Shown here: piece after piece, positions 8,052-13,935 of the stretch
Layout of the letters: each line of letters opens with the position of its first letter
How positions within the stretch are numbered: the first letter of the stretch is position 1
NCBI GenBank assembly: GCA_964434955.1
Contig: CAYSXI010000094.1
Location: 1-19,209, forward strand
Length of the DNA: 19,209 bases
DNA from: JANQLU01 sp964434955
Lineage (GTDB): Bacteria > Planctomycetota > Planctomycetia > Pirellulales > Pirellulaceae
Direction: 5' to 3'
Made by a program: the position numbers and the translations under genes
Notes under the pieces: model-generated
What the model saw: the letters and a program-made list of their open reading frames with translations, nothing else
Told to the model about the DNA's origin: nothing
Database searches by the model: none

Positions 8052-8103
8052 TTGATTTCCTTTCGATGACCTACGGATAGAGAACATTCCGGACCGGTGG
8101 TTC

Positions 8104-8132
8104 ACTAAAAATCGCCAAACCAACCATTTCAA
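8104..8132 (-). promoter_or_regulatory. Candidate promoter for the valS leader transcript
   Basis: Read leftward, TTGAAA (8132-8127) and TTTAGT (8109-8104) are spaced by 17 bp, matching 5 of 6 and 4 of 6 consensus positions. Transcription would begin near 8097, about 45 nt before the leader-peptide ATG. The transcript would start close to CGGTCCGGAA, which can pair alternatively with GGACCG (8021-8016) or TTCCGG (8010-8005) in the leader. Confidence 0.45.
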
Positions 8133-8269
8133 TGCAATTCCAAATGAGAATTTTGAAAAATCCGATCTTCCTTTAGTTGTATCCCGTGATTTTATCGAAC
8201 AAGATTATTGGGAATTCGCCACATGAAATGACATGGCTGATGCGGAAAGTCTAGCTGGAAGGACTTGCG

Positions 8270-9016
8270 ATGGCGTTGAAATTCCGACAGGGAATTGTCG
8301 CGAAAAAAAGAATCTGGGCGGAAGGCCTTTTCACTTTGCATGTTGATGTGGAAGGCGTCCAACCTTTTGATCCGGGCCAATTCCTTCAAGTCGGAATCAC
8401 ACTTGGAGAAAAGCACGTTCATCGACCCTACAGCGTTGCCAGCCCTTTCGGAAAGACGCTTGAGTTTTATATCGTCCTTGTCGACGATGGCGAGTTGACT
8501 CCTCACCTCTGGAAAATGCAAGAAGGTGATCCGGTGGATGTCGCCGAACGAGCGGCCGGAAGCTTCACACTCAAGAAAACACCGGATGCAAAAAACCTGT
8601 GGTTGGTCGCTACGGGTACCGGTTTGGCGCCTTATGTCGCAATGCTGCGAACCGATGAACCTTGGGAACGATATGAAAAGATCGTCGTGGTTCACGGTGC
8701 AAGGCTGCATTCGGACTTGGGTTACACCGAAGAGTTCGCCGAGATCAAGTCCAAGTTTGGCGAACGTTTTTCGTACGTACCGACCCTGACGCGGGACGAT
8801 GCCGAAGGAACGCTCAAGGGGCGCATTCCCCAACTGCTGGAGAGTGGAGATCTGGAACGCCATGCGGACTGCCATCTCAATGCAGAATCATCGGCTGTCA
8901 TGCTTTGCGGGAACCCGGCAATGCTGGATGACATGGAAGCGAAATTGGGTGAACGTCAAATGGTAAAACACCGTTCCAAAGCTCCGGGTCACATTGTTCT
9001 GGAACGCTATTGGTAG
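8270..9016 (+). CDS. fpr: Ferredoxin/flavodoxin--NADP+ reductase (Fpr type)
   Basis: A 248-residue protein, the same length as the enterobacterial Fpr subfamily. It transfers electrons between NADPH and ferredoxin or flavodoxin through FAD in the cytoplasm. Visible motifs: RPYS at 52-55 (FAD isoalloxazine binding), GDPVDVAERAAGSFTL at about 86-101 (FAD phosphate region), ATGTGLAPYVAMLR at 114-127 (NADP pyrophosphate loop), VVVHGAR at 139-145, LKGRIPQLLESGDL at about 182-195, MLCGNPAMLDD at 211-221, and a C-terminal YW dipeptide as in bacterial FNRs, where the last aromatic residue stacks on the flavin. The start ATG 8270 has GGAAGGA (8257-8263) 6 nt upstream. It is divergent from valS across 328 bp and transcribed toward murB. 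No ferredoxin or flavodoxin partner gene is adjacent. Confidence 0.92.
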   Translation: MALKFRQGIVAKKRIWAEGLFTLHVDVEGVQPFDPGQFLQVGITLGEKHVHRPYSVASPFGKTLEFYIVLVDDGELTPHLWKMQEGDPVDVAERAAGSFTLKKTPDAKNLWLVATGTGLAPYVAMLRTDEPWERYEKIVVVHGARLHSDLGYTEEFAEIKSKFGERFSYVPTLTRDDAEGTLKGRIPQLLESGDLERHADCHLNAESSAVMLCGNPAMLDDMEAKLGERQMVKHRSKAPGHIVLERYW

Positions 9017-9098
9017 AACTCGGGCAGCCATCCGCAAAATTTCTCCAGCGATTGAAAATGGCGAATTAGGCTTGAATTCAATTGCTCCCTACCTAGCG

Positions 9099-9127
9099 TT
9101 GAATGCTGATATTTTGCAAGATAAAGT
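9099..9127 (+). promoter_or_regulatory. Candidate promoter upstream of murB
   Basis: TTGAAT (9099-9104) and TAAAGT (9122-9127) are separated by 17 bp within the 156-bp gap between the reductase gene and murB. Matches are 4 of 6 at each element, and the surrounding 60 bp are AT-rich. This suggests murB need not depend on readthrough from the reductase gene. Confidence 0.3.
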
Positions 9128-9172
9128 GAAATTCTCGAATCAAATTTTTGGAATAACAATCCGCGGAAACCC

Positions 9173-10051
9173 ATGAGTATTACCGAAGGCTTTGAACATA
9201 TCGTCCGCGAAAACGAACCGCTTGATGCATTCGCCCGTTTGCGACTGGGTGGCGTCGCGGAATATTTTGCCGAGCCAACGAATCGAGACGAGTTGATCGG
9301 TCTGGTCAAACGTTTCGCAGAAAACGAACTCCCAATTCGTTTGATTGGTACGGGTTCAAACATCATCGTCCGCGAAGAAGGGGTTGCCGGATTGGTACTT
9401 CACCTCTCGGCGCCGGAATTTTGCCAAATCAGCGTTTCTGACAATACCATCGCTTGCGGGGGCGGTGTTCGGCTTTCCCATTTCGTTTCGACGGCGGTCC
9501 GTGAAGGACTTTCGGGCCCGGAAAACTTCGCCGGGATCCCGGGAACCATCGGGGGAGCCCTGCACAACAACGCGGACGCGAATGGGGCGGACATTGGCAC
9601 TTGGGCCCAAACGGCGGAAGTGCTTACTCGATCCGGCGAGTTGTTAACGCGAGACCGCAGCGACCTCAACTTCGCTTATCGACAAAGCAGCCTTTCCGAA
9701 CTTGCAATCCTTTCTGCGACCTTCCAATTCGAACGCGAACCAGCAGACGAGTTGACCAAGCGGCTGCAAAAGATCTGGATTATCCAGCGGGCCACTCAGC
9801 CGGGATATGCCGAGAATGCCATCTTCGTTTTCAAAGACCATGGTGGCGAGTCGGCCTCCAGCCTGATCGAAAAGGCCGGGTTGAAAGGAACCAAGGTCGG
9901 TGAAGTTCATATCAGCGAACGCGACCCGAATTATTTCATTGCGAACCCCGGCGCATCGAGCGCCGATGTCATCCGCTTGATTGAGCTGGTGCAGTCGCAA
10001 GTCCAGGAACGGCTGGAAATCCAGCTGCAGCCGGGCATCAAAATCTGGTAA
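9173..10051 (+). CDS. murB: MurB-family UDP-N-acetylenolpyruvoylglucosamine reductase
   Basis: A 292-residue FAD oxidoreductase family protein. MurB reduces UDP-GlcNAc-enolpyruvate to UDP-MurNAc with NADPH in peptidoglycan precursor synthesis. Motifs: RLGGVAEYFAEP at 24-35, IGTGSNIIVREEGVAGLVLHL at 58-78, GIPGTIGGALHNNADANG at 121-138 (FAD binding), YRQSSL at 169-174 (retains the substrate-binding Arg), LIEKAGLKGTKVGEVHIS at 231-248. Length fits the short type II form lacking the extra C-terminal loop. Oddities: the usual G-[SC]-x-F-K-N-P proton-donor motif reads I-F-V-F-K-D-H (217-223), with Phe218 at the Ser/Cys position. The C-terminal L-E-x-E position appears as Gly288. Either catalysis is altered or this is a divergent paralogue. 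The following ftsQ gene matches the common murB-ftsQ order and favours a cell-wall role. The ATG has no strong ribosome-binding site. Confidence 0.85.
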   Translation: MSITEGFEHIVRENEPLDAFARLRLGGVAEYFAEPTNRDELIGLVKRFAENELPIRLIGTGSNIIVREEGVAGLVLHLSAPEFCQISVSDNTIACGGGVRLSHFVSTAVREGLSGPENFAGIPGTIGGALHNNADANGADIGTWAQTAEVLTRSGELLTRDRSDLNFAYRQSSLSELAILSATFQFEREPADELTKRLQKIWIIQRATQPGYAENAIFVFKDHGGESASSLIEKAGLKGTKVGEVHISERDPNYFIANPGASSADVIRLIELVQSQVQERLEIQLQPGIKIW

Positions 10052-10229
10052 TCGACCCGTTAAGGTATGCCGAATAATCGGCTTCTACGGTGCCAATTCC
10101 AACGACTGAATTGCTTTTGACAAGGACGGTTTCCCAAGTGATTCCGCCCTTTCTTTTGACTCGATAAAAGAGATGCTGGCGTCCCCAAGTTGGACGCTTT
10201 CGGATCTCTGTCCCTTTGATGCGCCTAAA

Positions 10230-11135
10230 ATGAGTCGAAGAAAAAAATCTGGCCTCCTGGATTGGCTCGCAGACTTTTCGCTGCACTCTCTGCTTCTGCA
10301 TCCTTTCTCGCTCTTTGTCTTGGCAACCGCCATCGTCGTGATCGGTGCTGCCGCTCTGTGGAAACAGCACCGGGAACAGATCGCTGCCGAACAATTTCAG
10401 CTCACGGTCGAGAAGATCGATGTCACGGAACAACCCAATTGGATCAAGCAAGACTTGCGGCAAGTCGTCTATGACGGAAGTCGTTTGAACGACTGGTCTT
10501 TGTTGGATGTGGAAATCGTCTCAAAAGTCAGAGATGCTTTTGCGATTGACCCCTGGGTTGAAGACGTATTGCGCGTCGAAAAAACGGCCGCAGGAATCGA
10601 AGTCGACATCAAGTATCGAAAGCCGGTCGCCATGGTCGAGTTTGGGGGAAAACACCTTCTTCCGATTGACGCCAACGGCATTGTCTTGGACGGAAGCGGA
10701 TTTCAGATCGCGGAAGTCAAAAACTATCTAAGGATTTCGGTTCCCGATCCTGTCGGCGGTCAAATCGTGACCGGACAAGCCTGGCCGGATGCCCGCGTTG
10801 TCGAAGCCGCCAACATCGCCGAGATTTTGGAAGACATCTGGCGCGAAGCGAAACTCATTCGCATCGTCAACCTTTCTCCCCCCACCCATGATCCTTCCAA
10901 AGTCGGAAAGTTCGAACTTTGGTCAAAAAATGACGTCAAGCTCGTTTGGGGACAGGCGCCGGGAAAAGAACTCGCGAATGAAGTTTCTGCGCAGAAAAAG
11001 ATCGCCGCGATTCTTGAGTTCGTGAAACAAAAAGGTGCCTTTGACAAACAGGATCGAGGGCAGCTGGATGTTCGCCAAGGCGAAATCCAAGTGGTTCCAG
11101 GTCAAATGCGACGCGTTTCCCATCGCCAAAAATAG
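10230..11135 (+). CDS. ftsQ: FtsQ/DivIB-like cell division protein
   Basis: A 301-residue bitopic membrane protein. It has a basic N-terminus (MSRRKK), one transmembrane helix (about 28-44), a POTRA-like segment (about 56-125; FQLTVEKIDVTEQPNWIKQDLR...) and the FtsQ beta-domain signature. In that signature, YRKPVAMVEFGGKHLLPIDANGIVLDG (129-155) corresponds to the family's R-x-P-x-A-x-[VI]...L-x-D-x-x-G-x-[VL] motif. FtsQ links early and late divisome proteins in the periplasm in peptidoglycan-dividing bacteria. Placement after murB supports the call, since murB-ftsQ is a widespread arrangement in division and cell-wall clusters; ftsA and ftsZ are not in this window. I chose ATG 10230 because the protein then begins with the cytoplasmic basic region. 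An upstream in-frame ATG at 10173 would add 19 unconvincing residues. Sequence similarity is moderate, so the call leans on architecture and context. Confidence 0.8.
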   Translation: MSRRKKSGLLDWLADFSLHSLLLHPFSLFVLATAIVVIGAAALWKQHREQIAAEQFQLTVEKIDVTEQPNWIKQDLRQVVYDGSRLNDWSLLDVEIVSKVRDAFAIDPWVEDVLRVEKTAAGIEVDIKYRKPVAMVEFGGKHLLPIDANGIVLDGSGFQIAEVKNYLRISVPDPVGGQIVTGQAWPDARVVEAANIAEILEDIWREAKLIRIVNLSPPTHDPSKVGKFELWSKNDVKLVWGQAPGKELANEVSAQKKIAAILEFVKQKGAFDKQDRGQLDVRQGEIQVVPGQMRRVSHRQK

Positions 11136-11225
11136 CCGAGCGGGAAACGCTCAAAATTCGGCTTCATGACGTTCCCTGTTTCGAACAAGGGACTTGGGTA
11201 ACCGCTGAGACAAACGAGCACAAAA

Positions 11226-11253
11226 AAACTCACGACCCGAAGGACGTGAGTTT
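11226..11253. terminator. Bidirectional intrinsic terminator between convergent genes
   Basis: AAACTCACGACC (11226-11237) and GGACGTGAGTTT (11242-11253) form a 12-bp stem with one internal mismatch and a CGAA loop. Read leftward, the stem is followed by seven T residues, ideal for ending the lipoprotein transcript. Rightward it is followed by a weaker T-rich stretch for the ftsQ unit. Two smaller stem-loops without T-runs precede it at 11138-11152 and 11171-11193. Confidence 0.8.
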
Positions 11254-11286
11254 CTGGTTCTTTAAAAAGCGGGCAGAAAATCGACT

Positions 11287-11748
11287 CTAGTGAGTGCCGA
11301 CTTTTTCTGCTGTCTCTGATTTGTCGCCAACCGTCACGGTAATGTTGGGCTTATTCTTGGCGATCAATTTAAGTTCTTCGTCCTCGATTTCGTACCGAAC
11401 GGCTTTGCCGTCTTTTGCATCAACTGCCGTCAGCTCGTACTCTTTGCCGTTGTAGCTGATTACCACTTTGTCAGCTTTGACTGCTTCTGGCGCTTTGCCG
11501 CCTTCACTGCAGAACTCGACCGCGACTTTTTTCGAGGTCTTTTTGACGACGAGTTCACCGTGAAGTCCCAATTCTTCCAACTCGAAGACGGGCTGACCGT
11601 TGGGGCCATGGTGGTGATCATGGGCATGATCATCTTTCTTGGCGGTCTTATCGTCCTTTTTGTCGTCTTTTTTGTCGTCACCACCTCCGCAACCGGTGAA
11701 TGCGAAAACCAGAGCCAACATGCCTAAACAGGCTACGAATGATTTCAC
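11287..11748 (-). CDS. Small His-rich lipoprotein, unknown function
   Basis: A 153-residue predicted lipoprotein. I chose GTG 11748-11746 because a perfect AAGGAG lies 6 nt upstream and the protein then begins directly with a lipoprotein signal peptide: MKSFVACLGMLALVFAFTGC, lipobox FTGC with Cys20 as the lipidated residue. Earlier in-frame ATGs at 11772 and 11817 would add charged residues before the signal peptide and lack a ribosome-binding site. After Cys20 come GGG, an alternating DDKK tract (24-40) and a His cluster HAHDHHHGPNG (41-51), which could bind divalent metals. The remaining roughly 100 residues look like a small beta-rich domain with VKADKVVISYNGKEYELTAVD. Similar H-rich HGPNG/HGPHGG segments are common in planctomycete small proteins of unknown role; metal binding is inference. 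It is a single-gene unit ending at a strong terminator. Confidence 0.82.
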   Translation of the reverse strand: MKSFVACLGMLALVFAFTGCGGGDDKKDDKKDDKTAKKDDHAHDHHHGPNGQPVFELEELGLHGELVVKKTSKKVAVEFCSEGGKAPEAVKADKVVISYNGKEYELTAVDAKDGKAVRYEIEDEELKLIAKNKPNITVTVGDKSETAEKVGTH

Positions 11749-11918
11749 TGAAATCTCCTTTTCGAATTTCATTTCTTGATTGCAAGCATCCCCGACCGGA
11801 TGAAAAGAATATATCAATTGTTACGCACGCCCGACAGGGATTGTGCGAACCTTGAATGTAACCTTAACTCGTACTATTGATCCACTGGTTGTTCGCATTA
11901 TTCCAAAGGAGTTCACCT

Positions 11919-12470
11919 TTGTCCTGGCAATTTGAGACAGAACGATTGTTTGCCCGCCCTTGGCATCTGGACGATGCAGAAGCCGCTTTTGAGATCTATT
12001 CGGACCTCGAAGTTACCGAGTTCATGCCGAAAATCCGGATGAGCTCGATCGACCAAACCCGAGCACGAATCCAGATGATGATCGATCGTGACAAAAAATG
12101 GCCGGAGGGAATGGGGTCATTCGCGACATTTGACCGGGAATCCAACCAATACGTCGGCACTTTGATGATCAAGCCGCTTCCCGATTCCGAAAACGTCGAT
12201 ACGGAGGACATCGAAATCGGTTGGCACTTGGGCCGGTCGGCCTGGGGTAAAGGTTTCGCGACCGAAGGGGGGCGGAAATTGCTCGAGATCGGATTCGGCA
12301 AACTCAAACTGGATGTTATCCACGCCGTCGTGAAAAAGGAAAACATCCGCTCAATCAAGGTCACCGAAAGACTGGGAATGGAGCACCAAGGCAATACAGA
12401 GCGATACTACGGAGAGCTGGTCGAGCATTTCACTTTAACCCGAGACCAGTGGAAAAAGGGAATGGGTTAA
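11919..12470 (+). CDS. GNAT-family N-acetyltransferase (RimJ/RimL-like)
   Basis: A 183-residue member of the RimJ/RimL-type GNAT family, which transfers acetyl from acetyl-CoA to an amino group. FETERLFARPWHLDDAEAAFEIYSD (5-29) is the typical opening. EIGWHLGRSAWGKGFATEGGRKLLEIGF (99-126) contains the acetyl-CoA pyrophosphate loop (W-G-K-G-F-A-T, 109-115), and ENIRSIKVTERLGM (141-154) is the conserved N-x-x-S-x-x-[VL]-x-E-[RK]-L-G-[FM] motif. The start is TTG 11919: AAAGGAG (11905-11911) lies 7 nt before it and the protein then begins exactly where family members do. A longer frame from TTG 11877 has no ribosome-binding site. The substrate cannot be inferred; family members modify ribosomal proteins, polyamines, antibiotics or amino acids. 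Divergent from the lipoprotein gene. Confidence 0.9.
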   Translation: MSWQFETERLFARPWHLDDAEAAFEIYSDLEVTEFMPKIRMSSIDQTRARIQMMIDRDKKWPEGMGSFATFDRESNQYVGTLMIKPLPDSENVDTEDIEIGWHLGRSAWGKGFATEGGRKLLEIGFGKLKLDVIHAVVKKENIRSIKVTERLGMEHQGNTERYYGELVEHFTLTRDQWKKGMG

Positions 12471-12509
12471 GCGGTAACAGCGCGTGAACGTGATGCAATC
12501 CAAAGGAAA

Positions 12510-12538
12510 GGCGTGTCATCGTCCAGATGAAACACGCC
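12510..12538. terminator. Putative bidirectional terminator hairpin
   Basis: GGCGTGT (12510-12516) pairs with ACACGCC (12532-12538) and CATC (12517-12520) with GATG (12526-12529), leaving a 2-nt bulge and a GTCCA loop. It sits in the 109-bp gap between the convergent acetyltransferase and hydrolase genes. Leftward it is followed by TTTCCTTT, rightward by a poor T-tract, so it probably ends mainly the hydrolase transcript. Confidence 0.55.
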
Positions 12539-12579
12539 CTCATATTCGTTCAATCGGAAACCAAACGCGGCCCGTCTAA

Positions 12580-13425
12580 TTACACATTCGCGGCTTCTGG
12601 TTCCTCAACCGCCTCGATTCGGACCGGCTTGATGTCAAATTTCGGATTCTGGCCAAGGAATCGGCAAGGATTGTTGTGGAAGATCTCGATTGCCTCTTGC
12701 AAACTGTGGCCCCGTCGGCGGAAGTCGGCAATGCACTCCTGAAGCGTGAATGGATCACTCGGGCCCCAATCCGCAGAAGAATTGACAAGAATCCGCTCGC
12801 GTCCATACATCTCCAACATATCCACGGCACGACGCGGGGAACATTTGGTGATCGGATACAATGTAAAGCCCACCCAGTAACCTTCGTCCAGCGGTTTCTT
12901 GATGGTGTGCTCCTCGACGTGATCAATCCAAACTCGCGCCGGATCAACGTCCATGTTTCGAAGCACATCCAGCGTTCGATTCGTTCCACGAACCTTATCC
13001 TGAAGATGGGGTGTGTGGATCAGAATCAATTGATCGTGTTTGATCGCCAACTCAACCTGGGCTTCAAAGATTTCTTCTTCGTTTTTCGTTGTCTTGTGAA
13101 AACCGATTTCGCCAACGCCGAGAACGGTTGGCTTCTCAAAAAACTCCGGCATGTGCTCGAGCACTTCATAACTGAGCTTGGGATTTTCAGCTTCCTTGGG
13201 ATTCACACCGACCCAGCAAAAATGCCGAATCCCATAGTCCGCCGCCCTTGTCGGCTCGAATTCACTGATTTGATAAAAGTAGTCGATGAATGTTTCCGGG
13301 TACTTGCGGTCGAACCCGGCCCAGAAGGCGGGTTCCGCTACGGCAACCACGCCACTATTGGCCATGCGTTCATAATCTTGTGCCGTTCTTGCGATCGCGT
13401 GATAGTGCGGTTGGATAATTTGCAT
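12580..13425 (-). CDS. TatD-family metal-dependent hydrolase
   Basis: A 281-residue amidohydrolase-fold protein. Likely metal ligands are His7 and His9 (QPHYHA; most TatD proteins have D/T-x-H-x-H), Glu106 in VLGVGEIGFH, His137 and His140 in LILIHTPH, His169 in WIDHVEEHT, and Asp219 in NSSADWGPSD. The GEIG and IHTP-type motifs and ligand spacing fit the family, whose members hydrolyse DNA ends, D-amino-acyl-tRNA-like or small substrates. This subgroup, with FWAGFDR (34-40), HFCWVGVNPKEAEN (68-81) and TLYPITKCSP (188-197), resembles the TatD-like hydrolase subtype found beside UbiA-type prenyltransferases in ebo clusters, but no ebo gene is adjacent, so no symbol is given. The last 20 residues are an acidic tail. 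It lies 45 bp downstream of a small gene and is probably cotranscribed with it. The substrate is unknown. Confidence 0.82.
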   Translation of the reverse strand: MQIIQPHYHAIARTAQDYERMANSGVVAVAEPAFWAGFDRKYPETFIDYFYQISEFEPTRAADYGIRHFCWVGVNPKEAENPKLSYEVLEHMPEFFEKPTVLGVGEIGFHKTTKNEEEIFEAQVELAIKHDQLILIHTPHLQDKVRGTNRTLDVLRNMDVDPARVWIDHVEEHTIKKPLDEGYWVGFTLYPITKCSPRRAVDMLEMYGRERILVNSSADWGPSDPFTLQECIADFRRRGHSLQEAIEIFHNNPCRFLGQNPKFDIKPVRIEAVEEPEAANV

Positions 13426-13470
13426 GATTCAATTCTCTGCTTTTTGAGTTTTGGGTTCCGCGATTGATTC

Positions 13471-13716
13471 CTAGTCCAGGTCTGAAAACATGTTCAGCAG
13501 ATTTTCGCTGCGGTTTTCGTCATCCTGCGAATTGGCAAGGTATTTCAATGCTTCATAAATCTGCGCGGCGCGGGCATCGTCGACTTCCGCATTTCCGTTG
13601 TTTTCAAACGTCCCATCCGATGCTCGCTTATGGCGATCCAACATCGCGGCGATTTCAACCAACATGCAGCGGGTATCGAGATAGTAGAGATCCAGAATCT
13701 GTTCAGCTGTTTTCAT
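13471..13716 (-). CDS. Small conserved-looking helical protein upstream of the TatD-like hydrolase
   Basis: An 81-residue acidic protein: MKTAEQILDLYYLDTRCMLVEIAAMLDRHKRA, a linker rich in Gly, Asn and Asp, then DDARAAQIYEALKYLAN and an acidic tail. It has no signal peptide or membrane segment. Two amphipathic helices (about 3-29 and 46-63) are predicted by pattern. It is the first gene of a likely two-gene unit with the hydrolase 45 bp downstream, which suggests a functional partner or regulator of that enzyme; this is inference. ATG 13714-13716 lacks a strong ribosome-binding site. A TATAAA -10-like element lies at 13763-13758 without a good -35. I do not recognise a characterised family. 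Confidence 0.72.
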   Translation of the reverse strand: MKTAEQILDLYYLDTRCMLVEIAAMLDRHKRASDGTFENNGNAEVDDARAAQIYEALKYLANSQDDENRSENLLNMFSDLD

Positions 13717-13893
13717 CGATTTACCAGTCTTAGACGAAATATTTCCGACACGTCCATTTTATACTTGGGGCAAAATTACGACAAAGCGTTGAAAGCACAT
13801 CGCACCAAAATCCAAGTGGTTTTTTTGCTGCCTTCTGGGAAACTGTCGAAATTGCGAACGGTTTAACGGCACAATGGCGATTCGCGCACAAAA

Positions 13894-13916
13894 AAGGCGG
13901 CAAAATTTGCCGCCTT
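13894..13916 (-). terminator. Intrinsic terminator of the secretin-like gene
   Basis: AAGGCGGCAAA and TTTGCCGCCTT are exact 11-bp inverted copies around a single A; in RNA the eight outer pairs form the stem. Read leftward the hairpin is followed by six T residues (13895-13890), 20 nt after the stop codon of the 1041-aa secretin-like gene. Confidence 0.9.
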
Positions 13917-13935
13917 GAATGATTCGATTGGGGCC

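Noticed and set aside
7942..8100. T-box riboswitch before valS
   Set aside because: GTGGGTGGTGG superficially recalls the T-box AGGGTGGNACCGCG sequence, but the rest of the motif and the specifier stem are not present. The valine leader-peptide explanation fits better.
10069..10082. GCCGA/TCGGC hairpin after murB
   Set aside because: A 5-bp stem without a T-run; too weak to call a terminator, and ftsQ transcription may need to continue through it.
10173..10229. Upstream start for the FtsQ-like protein
   Set aside because: The additional 19 residues are Pro/Ser/Asp-rich and precede a more natural basic MSRRKK start; the ATG at 10173 has a purine stretch but no usable spacing.
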